Source: Myxococcus xanthus (GTDB taxonomy: Bacteria; Myxococcota; Myxococcia; Myxococcales; Myxococcaceae). From it: 64,000 nt of DNA. The notes beneath the pieces are model-generated. The model worked only from the letters and a program-made list of their open reading frames with translations, had not been told where the DNA came from and ran no database searches. How positions within the stretch are numbered: position 1 is the first letter of the stretch; the number at the start of each line of letters is the position of its first letter. Of the stretch, positions 25,085 through 33,140 are shown one piece after another. A program made the translations under genes and the position numbers. The DNA is taken from the NCBI RefSeq assembly GCF_006402735.1, contig NZ_CP017174.1, positions 4,715,001 through 4,779,000 on the forward strand. Direction: 5' to 3'.

Positions 25085-25406
25085 ATGCGACAGCCAGCCC
25101 CAGGGCAGTCACCCGTCGGTCCGTCGGCTGACATGACAAACCCGCCGTTGACGTGTCAGCGCGCCGTCCGACGCGTCCACACCTGCAAAGGGGCTGCTCC
25201 CCAGAGGCTCGCCGAATGACCAGGGGGCGCCGATATCCGCACCGAGCATCCGCTTCAGTGCCCTGGAGTTCGGCTGTGACGCCGTCGCGTCGAACCGGCT
25301 CATCCAGCAACACCGGAACGCCCCCAGCAGCGTCCCGCAGCCCCGCGAAGGGGCCGCCGGGGCAGCCACCCGCTCACGCGGAGGCAACTCCTGTGGGTAC
25401 TCGCGG

Positions 25407-25724
25407 GTGGAGCATGAACTGACGCGACATTCCTTCCAGGAGGACGTCAATTACGTGCCGCCCATCACGCACCTCATCCAGCAGGCCCGGCCTGAGCTGG
25501 CGCTGCTGGAGGCCAACGCGAAGCGCGTGCCCGCAAGCCCCTTCTCGCCCACGAACAACCGCATCGAGGCGGTCGTCCACGGGGGCTCGGGTCCAAAGGC
25601 CGCGTTGGAAGCGGCCCGCCGCGTCCAGTTGGTGCGGCTGTACCTCTGGGCTGAGCACCGGGCGAGGCGAGGCCCGGCGCTGCTTCCTACTCCAGCTCGC
25701 GCTGAAGCTTCGCCAGCAGGTTGA
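25407..25724 (+). CDS. Hypothetical protein converging on mutS
   Basis: The 105-residue frame shows good codon bias over FQEDVNYVPPITHLIQQARP and LALLEANAKRVPASPFSPTNN, and a helical, basic C-terminal part (EAARRVQLVRLYLWAEHRARRG). The last 38 bp overlap the end of mutS on the other strand. The start is uncertain: GTG 25407 is the first usable codon, with no strong ribosome-binding site. No family was recognised and no membrane segment is present. The antisense frame over the same DNA is Arg-rich and less protein-like. Confidence 0.45.
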   Translation: MEHELTRHSFQEDVNYVPPITHLIQQARPELALLEANAKRVPASPFSPTNNRIEAVVHGGSGPKAALEAARRVQLVRLYLWAEHRARRGPALLPTPARAEASPAG

Positions 25725-28458
25725 GCGCATCCAGGGGCGTCATCCGGTCAATGGTCGCCCCCTTCAGCGCATCCAGCGTCTTCTGCTGCGCGGGCGTCAC
25801 CCCAGCCGAGCCCTGAGCCGTGGGCGCCGGCTCCGCGCCGAACAGTCCCAGCTGCCCGGACGAAGCCCCACGCCGTCCACCCTGCGGCTGCCGCACGGCC
25901 ACCCGGGGCCGGCCCGCGTCATCCAGCTCACCGGACTCCAGATTTTGGAGCAGCTCGCGCGCGCGCCCGACGACTTCCGGCGGCAGACCCGCCAGCTTCG
26001 CCACCTCGATGCCGTAGGAGCGGCTGGCCCCACCCGGCACCAGCTTGCGCAGGAAGATGACCTTGCCGTTCTGCTCCTTCACGGCGATGCACAGGTTCTT
26101 CACCCGAGGCCGCTCGCGGGCCAGGTCCACCAACTCGTGGTAGTGCGTGGCGAACAGCGCGCGCGCCCCCACCGTGTCGTGCAGGTGCTCCGCCACCGCC
26201 CAGGCAATGGAGAGCCCGTCGAAGGTGGACGTGCCACGGCCAATCTCATCCAGGATGATGAGGCTCTTGTTCGTGGCGTGATGGAGGATGTGGCTGGTCT
26301 CCGTCATCTCCACCATGAAGGTGGACTGACCGCGCGCCAGATTGTCCGCCGCGCCCACGCGCGTGAAGATGCGATCGCACAGACCGATGCGCGCCGCCTT
26401 CGCCGGAACGAACGAGCCCGCCTGCGCCATCAACGCCGTCAGCGCCACCTGCCGCATCACCGTGCTCTTGCCGGCCATGTTCGGACCGGTAATCACCATC
26501 AGCTGCGCGTCCTCGGCCGGGTCCAGGCGAACGTCGTTGGGAACGAACGAATCGCTCGCCCCCAGCATGCGCTCCACCACCGGATGCCGCCCCGCGGTGA
26601 TGCTGAGCGCCACGGACGCGTCCACCTCCGGCCGCGTGTAGCCATACTCCGCCGCGCACCGCGCGAAGGACAACAGCGCGTCCCCAGTGGCCACCGCCTC
26701 CGCGGCGGACCGGATGCGCGGCGCCGCCGACACCACCTGCGTGCGCAGCTCCTCGAAGAGCTGAATCTCCAGCGCGCACCGCCGCTCCTCGGCGGTGAGG
26801 ACCTGCTCCTCGTACTCCTTCAGCTCCGGGGTGACGAAGCGCTCGGAGTTCACCGTGGTCTGCTTGCGGATGTAGTCCTTGGGCACCCGGTCGAGGTTCG
26901 ACTTCGTCACCTCCAGGTAGTAACCAAAGACCTTGTTGTAGCGGACCTTCAGCGAGGAGATGCCGGTGCGCTCCTTCTCCCGCTGCTCGATCTGAAGCAG
27001 CAGGTCCTTGCCTGACGTGGACAGCGCCACCAGCTTGTCCAGCTCCGCGTGGAAGCCGGCACGAATCATGCCGCCGTCCTTCAGCGTCACCGGCGGCTCG
27101 TCCGCCACGGCGCGCGACAGCAGCTCCGCCAGCTCCGGCAGCGCGGACAGGGGGCCCGTGAGCGACTTGAGCAGCGAGGACTCACACCGCGCAAGCACCG
27201 CCACCACCCGGGGAAGCTGCGCCAGCGACAAGCCCAGCGCGCGCAAGTCCCGGGCGTTGCCCGCGCCCAGCGACAGCCGGCCGCACAGCCGCTCCAGGTC
27301 CCCCACTTCCTTGAGGATGCCTGCCAGCTCCTCGCGCCACACGCTGCGCCCGGACAGCTCGTCCACCGCGTCCAGCCGCGCGTGGATTTCCGGCAGCGAG
27401 CCCAGCGGAGACGAAAGCCAGCGCGCCAGCTTGCGCGCGCCCAGGCTCGTCACCGTCTTGTCCAGCACGCCCAGCAGCGAGCCCTTGCGCCCACCGTCCC
27501 GCAGCGAGCGCAGCACCTCCAGGTTGGCCCGGGAGGACTCATCCATCAGGAGGTTGCCGCCGCGCTCCTGCCGGCTCAGCCGGTCCACGTGCGCCGCCGC
27601 CGTCTTCTGCGTGTCCTTCAGGTAGCGCAGCGCAGCGCCCGCGGCGCCCGCGGCCAGGGGCGCGTCATCCAATCCGAAAGCGGACAGCGACTGCACCGCG
27701 AAGTGACTGCGCAGGTAGCCCGCCGCCCGCGTGGGTTCGAACGACGCGGCCTCGCCCTCCGCCACCGCCGGCGTGCGCACCATCCGGGCGAGCAGCTGCG
27801 CCACCTCCGGCGCGTCCCGCTTCCCGTCCGGCACCAGCAGCTCACGGGGCTCCACGCGCGACAGCGACTCCGCCAGCTCCGCGATGCCCGGGGCCTCCAG
27901 GGCCATGAACTCGCCGGTGGACGCCTCCAGCAGCGCCGCGCCCCAGCCCTTGTCGTTCCAGGACACGGCGGCCAGGAAGTTGCTGGCCTGAGGCTCCAGC
28001 ACCTCTTCGTCCAGCACCATGCCCGGGGTGATCACCCGCGTGACTTCCCGGCGGACGATGCCCGGCCCGTTGCCCGGCTCCTCCACCTGTTCGCAGATGG
28101 CGACCTTCAGGCCCTCGGACACGAGGCGGCCGATGTACCGCCGCGCGGCATGGTAGGGCACCCCGCACATGGGCACCTTGTCCGCGCCCTTGGCCCTCGC
28201 GGTGAGGGTGATTTGGAGGATCTCCGAGGCCTTCACCGCGTCCTCGAAGAACATCTCGTAGAAGTCACCCAACCGGAAGAACAGCAGCGAGTCCGGGTGG
28301 AGCGCCTTCACCTCCATGTACTGGCGCATCATGGGGGTCAGGGAGGCAATCTCCCGGGCGCCCGCACCCTCGTTTACCGGCCCCACCTCGGGCGTCATGT
28401 CCCCGGGGAGCTCCACCGCTGCTGTCTTGCCTGCCTTCGCCTGCTGCGTCACGGCCAT
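25687..28458 (-). CDS. mutS: DNA mismatch repair protein MutS
   Basis: The 923-residue protein has all MutS domains. The N-terminal mismatch-binding domain has FFRLGDFYEMFFEDA, with the Phe-x-Glu that wedges at the mismatch. Connector, core lever and clamp domains follow. The ATPase domain has Walker A GPNMAGKST (Lys664), Walker B IILDEIGRGTSTFDG and the signature FMVEMTETSHIL. It recognises base mismatches and recruits MutL. An N-terminal extension of about 45 residues and a C-terminal low-complexity stretch before the terminal helices are longer than in E. coli. ATG 28458 is preceded by GAAGGGCAGGG. The gene overlaps a convergent hypothetical frame at its 3' end. mutL is not in the window. 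Confidence 0.97.
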   Translation of the reverse strand: MAVTQQAKAGKTAAVELPGDMTPEVGPVNEGAGAREIASLTPMMRQYMEVKALHPDSLLFFRLGDFYEMFFEDAVKASEILQITLTARAKGADKVPMCGVPYHAARRYIGRLVSEGLKVAICEQVEEPGNGPGIVRREVTRVITPGMVLDEEVLEPQASNFLAAVSWNDKGWGAALLEASTGEFMALEAPGIAELAESLSRVEPRELLVPDGKRDAPEVAQLLARMVRTPAVAEGEAASFEPTRAAGYLRSHFAVQSLSAFGLDDAPLAAGAAGAALRYLKDTQKTAAAHVDRLSRQERGGNLLMDESSRANLEVLRSLRDGGRKGSLLGVLDKTVTSLGARKLARWLSSPLGSLPEIHARLDAVDELSGRSVWREELAGILKEVGDLERLCGRLSLGAGNARDLRALGLSLAQLPRVVAVLARCESSLLKSLTGPLSALPELAELLSRAVADEPPVTLKDGGMIRAGFHAELDKLVALSTSGKDLLLQIEQREKERTGISSLKVRYNKVFGYYLEVTKSNLDRVPKDYIRKQTTVNSERFVTPELKEYEEQVLTAEERRCALEIQLFEELRTQVVSAAPRIRSAAEAVATGDALLSFARCAAEYGYTRPEVDASVALSITAGRHPVVERMLGASDSFVPNDVRLDPAEDAQLMVITGPNMAGKSTVMRQVALTALMAQAGSFVPAKAARIGLCDRIFTRVGAADNLARGQSTFMVEMTETSHILHHATNKSLIILDEIGRGTSTFDGLSIAWAVAEHLHDTVGARALFATHYHELVDLARERPRVKNLCIAVKEQNGKVIFLRKLVPGGASRSYGIEVAKLAGLPPEVVGRARELLQNLESGELDDAGRPRVAVRQPQGGRRGASSGQLGLFGAEPAPTAQGSAGVTPAQQKTLDALKGATIDRMTPLDALNLLAKLQRELE

Positions 28459-28574
28459 CCCTGCCCTTCTCTCATGGCCCCACCCCTGGATCAACGAACC
28501 GGCGCCCTACCCGCCGAGTTCCCTTACCACCCACCGCCGACATTCCACCCACCCCACCGCTGAAAACGGGTGCC

Positions 28575-29957
28575 ATGCCCGACGACGCGGGGCATCGTGC
28601 GCGCCGCATGGCGCAGACGCCCCCTACTTCAGAGGCCCGGCCCCGGCCTCCCGTGCCCGCGCTCTTCCGCGTGGCCCTGGCCCCCATCCAGGCCTTCTTC
28701 CGCCTGGAGGCGGCCAGCGGCATCCTGCTGGCCCTGTGCGCGGTGGCCGCCATGGCGTGGGCCAACTCGCCGTGGGCCGCCACCTACTCCGCGGTGTTCG
28801 ACGCCCGCATGACGGTGGGGGTGGCGGGCGTCCACGCGGGCTTCACCGTCCGCGAGCTCATCAACGACGGGCTGATGACGCTGTTCTTCTTCGTCGTCGG
28901 CATGGAAATCAAGCGCGAGCTGAGCTCGGGCGAGCTGCGCACCTTCTCCCGCGCGGTGCTGCCGCTCATCGCCGCGATGGGCGGCATGATTGTTCCCGCC
29001 GCCCTCTACGCCGCCTTCAACCAGGGGACGCCCGCGCAGGCGGGCTGGGCCATCCCCATGGCCACCGACATCGCCTTCTCCATTGGCTGCCTCACGTTGG
29101 TCAGGACGCGGGTGAGCCACGGGTTGGTCGTGTTCCTCACGGCGCTGGCCATCTTCGACGACATCGGCGGCATCCTCGTCATCGCCGTGTTCTACGGTTC
29201 AGGGCTTCACGCGAGCTGGCTCGTGGGGGCGCTGGGTGTACTCGCCGTGCTGGCGTGCCTCAACCACTTCCAGGTGCGCAACGGCGTGGCGTACGCGCTG
29301 GCGGGCGCGGCGCTCTGGTACACGATGCACCACGGCGGCATCCACGCCACGCTGTCGGGTGTGGTGCTGGGCCTGTTCATGCCCGCACGCCCCCTGCGTC
29401 CGGGCCGCCACGTGCTGGAGGAGCTGCGCCTCTACGTAGACCGGGCGCTCCTGACGGCGATGGATGAGGCGACGCGGGGCGCGCAGATTCTCTACCTCGA
29501 GGAGCGCCTGGAGGAACTGGAGCCGCCGCTCAACCGCTTCGTCCACTTGTGGCACGTGCCCGTGGCGTACGGCATCGTCCCCCTCTTCGCCCTGGCCAAC
29601 TCAGGCATCTCCCTGGAGGGCATGGGCTGGGCGGACCTGCTCCGGCCGCTGCCGCTGGGCATCATCGCCGGCCTCTTCGTGGGCAAGCAGGTGGGCATCT
29701 TCCTGTTCACCTGGGGCTCGGTGAAGCTGGGCGTGGCGGACCGGCCCGGCGGTGCGACGCTGCCGCAAATCCACGGCGTGGCGGTGGTGGCGGGCATTGG
29801 CTTCACGGTGGCCCTGTTCGTGGCGGGGCTGGCCTTCCCCACCCAGCCGGAGCTGCTCACGGAGGCCAAGCTGGGCATCCTGGTGGGCTCGCTGCTTTCC
29901 GCGGTGGTGGGCTACGCACTCTTGCGCTTCGTGGCGAAGCCGGCCGTCCCGGCGTAA
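28575..29957 (+). CDS. nhaA: Na+/H+ antiporter NhaA
   Basis: The 460-residue protein has about twelve transmembrane segments. The NhaA signatures are GLMTLFFFVVGMEIKREL, WAIPMATDIAFSIGCL and LAIFDDIGGILVIAVFY with the cation-binding pair Asp195-Asp196. It exports Na+ in exchange for protons and helps pH and salt balance at the inner membrane. A Pro-rich N-terminal stretch of about 35 residues precedes the conserved part; a later start at 28608 is possible. It begins 116 bp from the divergent mutS. The next gene (a UbiB-type kinase) starts 20 bp after its stop, so the two may be co-transcribed. Confidence 0.95.
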   Translation: MPDDAGHRARRMAQTPPTSEARPRPPVPALFRVALAPIQAFFRLEAASGILLALCAVAAMAWANSPWAATYSAVFDARMTVGVAGVHAGFTVRELINDGLMTLFFFVVGMEIKRELSSGELRTFSRAVLPLIAAMGGMIVPAALYAAFNQGTPAQAGWAIPMATDIAFSIGCLTLVRTRVSHGLVVFLTALAIFDDIGGILVIAVFYGSGLHASWLVGALGVLAVLACLNHFQVRNGVAYALAGAALWYTMHHGGIHATLSGVVLGLFMPARPLRPGRHVLEELRLYVDRALLTAMDEATRGAQILYLEERLEELEPPLNRFVHLWHVPVAYGIVPLFALANSGISLEGMGWADLLRPLPLGIIAGLFVGKQVGIFLFTWGSVKLGVADRPGGATLPQIHGVAVVAGIGFTVALFVAGLAFPTQPELLTEAKLGILVGSLLSAVVGYALLRFVAKPAVPA

Positions 29958-29977
29958 CGTAGAGGACAGGAACGCTC

Positions 29978-31669
29978 GTGATTCTCCAAGACCTCAACCG
30001 CGTGCGGCAAATCACCGTCATCGCGGCGCGCCACGGCTTTGGCGAGCTGGCGGAGCGCGCGGGCCTGTGGCGCATCCTCGGCCGCAAGGAGAAGGTGGAA
30101 GTCTCGCCGGAAGCCCAGCGCGCCTCCACCGCGCGGCGCTTCCGCATGCTGCTCAACGACCTGGGCCCCACCTTCGTCAAGCTGGGCCAGGTGCTGTCCA
30201 CCCGCGCCGACCTGCTGCCCGCCGAGTACATCGACGAGTTGGCCATGCTCCAGGACCACGTGGAGCCCATCTCCCTGGAGGATGTCCGCGAGCAGATTGA
30301 AGGTTCGCTCGGCGCCACCGTGGAGAGCCTCTTCGCCACCATCGACCCGGCGCCGCTGGCCGCCGCGTCCATCGCCCAGGTGCACCGCGCGGTGACGCTG
30401 GAGGGCGAAGAGGTGGTGGTGAAGGTGCAGCGGCCGGGCATCGCCGAGCGCATCGACTCCGACCTGGGCGTGCTGCGCAGCCTGGCGCGCCTGCTGGAGG
30501 CCGTGGTGGAGGAGACGGGCGTGTATACGCCCACCGGCATCGTGGATGAGTTCGACCGGGCCATCCACGAGGAGCTGGACTTCATCAACGAGGCCACCAA
30601 CATCCGGGCCTTCCTGGAGAACCACCGCGAGCGGCCCTACCTCAAGATTCCGCGCGTCTACTCCGGCCTGTCCAGCCGCACGGTGCTGACCATGGAGTTC
30701 ATCCGCGGCGTGAAGCTCAACCCCGCGGAGCTGAGCGAGCCCGAGCGCAAGGCCATTGCCCAGAACATCCTGGACGCCTCCTTCCGGCAGCTCTTCGAGG
30801 ACGGCCTGTTCCACGGCGACCCACACCCGGGCAACCTGCTGCTGCTGGAGGACCACCGGCTGGCATTGCTGGACTTCGGCGTGGTGGGCCGGCTGTCGCG
30901 CCCCATGCAGGAGACGCTGGTCATGCTGTGCCTGGCGGTGGCGCTCAAGGACAGCGAATCCGTGGCGCGCATCCTCTACCGCGTGGGCGTGCCGGACGCG
31001 CGTGCCAACCTGGTGGGCTTCCGCAACGACATCGAGGCGCTGCTCGGCCAGCACCTGGCCACCACGCTGGGACAGGTGGACACGCGCTCGCTGCTGAGGG
31101 ACTTGCTGGACCTGGCGGTGAAGTACCGCATCCGCATCCCCAAGGAGTACGCACTGCTCAGTCGGGCCTCCGTGTCCACGGAGGGCATGCTGCGCAGCCT
31201 GTACCCGGAGATGAACATCATCGAGGTGGCGCTGCCGTACGCCAAGGAGCTGCTCGCCGGGCGCTATGACCCGATGCAGCTCCAGGGCGGACTGATGCGC
31301 ACGCTGCTGCGCTTCCAGTCCATGGCGCAGGACCTGCCCACGCAGCTGTCGCAGATCCTGCTGGACATGGAGTCCGGCAAGTTCACCGTCACGGTGCGCG
31401 CGGACCAGTTCGACAAGCTGAACGAGAACCTGCGCAGCGCGGCGGTGATTGCCTTCATGGGCCTGTGCGCGTGCGGCTTCATCGTGGGCGCGTTCATCTC
31501 CTTCGCGCCCAAGCCGTGGATGTACGGCAACATACCGGTGCTCGGCGTGGTGGGCATCGCGGTGGCGGCGGCCTTCTTCGGCGCGGCCATCACCTGGTAC
31601 CTCTTCGGTGGCCGGGGCCTGGGCAAGGTGCGCTTGAGCCGCTTCCTCAAGAAGCCCAAGCGCCAGTAG
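29978..31669 (+). CDS. UbiB/ABC1/ADCK-type atypical kinase
   Basis: The 563-residue protein has the UbiB signatures: the KxGQ-type helix GPTFVKLGQVLSTRADLLP, the alanine-rich loop PAPLAAASIAQVH, VKVQRPG, the catalytic-loop HGDPHPGNLL (from His279) and the metal-binding DFG Asp299. Two C-terminal hydrophobic segments (about 495-515 and 520-545) anchor it in the membrane, as in UbiB. The family supports quinone biosynthesis, probably as an ATPase that extracts lipid intermediates. In a myxobacterium using menaquinone the exact role is unknown. GTG 29978 follows AGGACAGGA. It lies close behind nhaA, but no functional link is evident. Confidence 0.9.
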   Translation: MILQDLNRVRQITVIAARHGFGELAERAGLWRILGRKEKVEVSPEAQRASTARRFRMLLNDLGPTFVKLGQVLSTRADLLPAEYIDELAMLQDHVEPISLEDVREQIEGSLGATVESLFATIDPAPLAAASIAQVHRAVTLEGEEVVVKVQRPGIAERIDSDLGVLRSLARLLEAVVEETGVYTPTGIVDEFDRAIHEELDFINEATNIRAFLENHRERPYLKIPRVYSGLSSRTVLTMEFIRGVKLNPAELSEPERKAIAQNILDASFRQLFEDGLFHGDPHPGNLLLLEDHRLALLDFGVVGRLSRPMQETLVMLCLAVALKDSESVARILYRVGVPDARANLVGFRNDIEALLGQHLATTLGQVDTRSLLRDLLDLAVKYRIRIPKEYALLSRASVSTEGMLRSLYPEMNIIEVALPYAKELLAGRYDPMQLQGGLMRTLLRFQSMAQDLPTQLSQILLDMESGKFTVTVRADQFDKLNENLRSAAVIAFMGLCACGFIVGAFISFAPKPWMYGNIPVLGVVGIAVAAAFFGAAITWYLFGGRGLGKVRLSRFLKKPKRQ

Positions 31670-31679
31670 CCCGCCGACT

Positions 31680-32141
31680 CTAGACGGGCCGGCGCCACAG
31701 GTCGGCGAGGTCCGCCGGGAGCTGCGAGGCCACGGCCGCCACCTCGTCGTCTGGAATCCGGTCCCGGATGGCGGTGAACACCACCGTCAGGACGCGCAGG
31801 GCCTGGTCCATGGGGATGCGCAGGTGGTCCGCCACGTCGGTGATGAACTCCGCGCGGTCCATGCGCTTCGCGTGGGACGGGCCCCGGTGGATGCTGCACG
31901 CCCCGAGGATGGCGCCGATGCCGCCCTTCCCCAGCGACCAGAGCAGCTTGAGGTCCTCTCCGTCGGACAGGCGCCGCGCGAGCGTGCAGAACACCGCCTC
32001 CGCGCCCTTCCGGGCATCCACCCCATTCACCTGGAATTCGCGGCTGTTGCCCAGTTCGTCCAGGAAGCCTTGGAGGTCAGCGGGCTCTTCACGCTCCTTG
32101 ACCGGCGTGGCGTTGATGGGGGGTTCGGTGTGCTCCGCCAT
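31680..32141 (-). CDS. DUF2267 family protein
   Basis: The 153-residue protein is soluble and mostly helical. It matches DUF2267 by the paired repeats AEAVFCTLARRLSDGEDLKLL and LRVLTVVFTAIRDRIPDDE-VAAVASQLPADLADLW. Members occur in stress-related contexts but have no assigned function. AAGGAGG lies 7 bp before ATG 32141, firmly fixing this start over upstream in-frame ATGs. It converges with the UbiB-type gene (10-bp gap), and a 389-bp gap without other genes lies upstream. Confidence 0.85.
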   Translation of the reverse strand: MAEHTEPPINATPVKEREEPADLQGFLDELGNSREFQVNGVDARKGAEAVFCTLARRLSDGEDLKLLWSLGKGGIGAILGACSIHRGPSHAKRMDRAEFITDVADHLRIPMDQALRVLTVVFTAIRDRIPDDEVAAVASQLPADLADLWRRPV

Positions 32142-32326
32142 GGGGCTGCCTCCTTGCGTGCCAGTGCGGCCGTGCCGCGTGCAGTCAGCGCTTGTGATGG
32201 TGGACATGGCGCGGGCACGCTTCACCCGGAGCGCGCCGTGTGCCTCGGCCTGCATCCCCAGGAGCGAGTGCCCGGTAGGAGGCACGCCACCCATTTTCCA
32301 GAGCGCCATCCCTACAAGCATGCCGA

Positions 32327-32384
32327 GCATTATCGACAATCAGTTGTGGCCAAGCCTCATCCCTGCCGCCCGATAATGCGGCAG
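32327..32384. repeat. Inverted repeat in a 389-bp gene-free gap
   Basis: GCATTATCG (32327-32335) and CGATAATGC (32371-32379) are perfect inverted copies 35 bp apart; allowing a 2-base bulge the arms extend to TGCC/GGCA. The right arm also sits in a small hairpin (CTGCCGC 32363-32369 / GCGGCAG 32378-32384). It lies about 190 bp upstream of the DUF2267 gene. The rest of 32142-32530 shows nothing recognisable. Confidence 0.5.
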
Positions 32385-32530
32385 CAGAAAGCCACCTCTG
32401 GGGCACACGAGGAGCCCCTCGGATGGCAACTGGGGGGCATTTTTCTCTCGCGATTCGCCCAGATGGTTCTCTTTGGGCAGCTGGCAGGCCCTCGTCCTTC
32501 GGTCACATCCGCGCGCTGGCCTTCCAGTAG

Positions 32531-33025
32531 CTACGGCGCAGCGAGCAGCGCCTCCAGGCGCCGCGCGTAGAACCCACGCGAACGCTCGCCGTTGACGGTC
32601 GCCACCACCACGCCCTCTCGGTTGATGAAGACGGTGGCGGGCACGGTGGAGATGCGCAGCGGGCCCAGCACCTCCCCCTTCGCCGTGGCCACGGTCATGT
32701 GCACCCCTAGCTCGGCCGCAGTCTGGCGGTTTCGCGCCTCGCTGGGATTGAGCGAGAGCGCGAGGAAGCCGACGCCGCGCGCCTCGTACTCACTCCTCAG
32801 GGCTTCGAGCTCGGGCAACTCCCGGGCGCAGGCGTGTCAGCCTGGGGCCCACACGTTGATGACCCAGGGACGGCCCAGCAGCGCCTCCCGGTCGATGCGC
32901 TCGCCCTCCAGCGTTTCGGCCCGCAGGGTCTCCGGCACCGGCGTGCCGGGGCGGTCATAGCGGTCACACGCTCCCTGCACCAGGACGAGCGCGAGCAGGA
33001 GCGGGAAGCAAAGGAGACGGCGCAT
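32531..33025 (-). CDS. TlpA-like thioredoxin-fold protein, candidate selenoprotein (in-frame TGA at 32837-32839)
   Basis: ATG 33025 opens a frame with a lipoprotein-like signal (RRLLCFPLLLALVLVQGAC). The TlpA/AhpC core follows: ETLEGERIDREALLGRPWVINVWAPG, then TGA as codon 63, then HACARELPELEALRSEYEARG. In the same frame come GVGFLALSLNPSEA, the cis-Pro loop STVPATVFINREG and a C-terminal helix to TAG at 32531, 164 residues in all. The WxPCxxC-type active site would therefore read G-Sec-H-A-C: TGA replaces exactly the first catalytic cysteine. Everything after the TGA keeps codon bias and family pattern, and there are no other lesions. The family reduces disulfides or hemes in the periplasm. 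A one-base TGC-to-TGA nonsense mutation is the alternative, but it would have to hit the one codon where Sec is expected. Confidence 0.7.
32806..32830 (-). promoter_or_regulatory. Candidate bacterial SECIS hairpin
   Basis: Twelve nt after the TGA the transcript can form CGGG-AGUUG-CCCG (32812-32824), with weaker pairs below it (UG, GC around single mismatches). The apical loop starts 16 nt after the UGA and has G at position 2 followed by U, in line with general bacterial SECIS rules (short stem, G near the loop start, 16-37 nt spacing). The stem is short, so this is only suggestive. Confidence 0.4.
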
Positions 33026-33140
33026 GGGCTTCTATATGCACACGGAAGCACGCCCGCGCATCTTCTTTCCGTGTGGGAGTTCCCGCTGCGAGAAGACCTG
33101 GCGGGACTCACGTTCAAGTGCCTGATGATGACGGACGAAG

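Noticed and set aside
32531..33025. Reading the TlpA-like gene as a plain pseudogene
   Set aside because: The only lesion is a TGA at the expected Sec position; the remaining frame, motifs and codon bias are intact. The possibility is kept as the main alternative.
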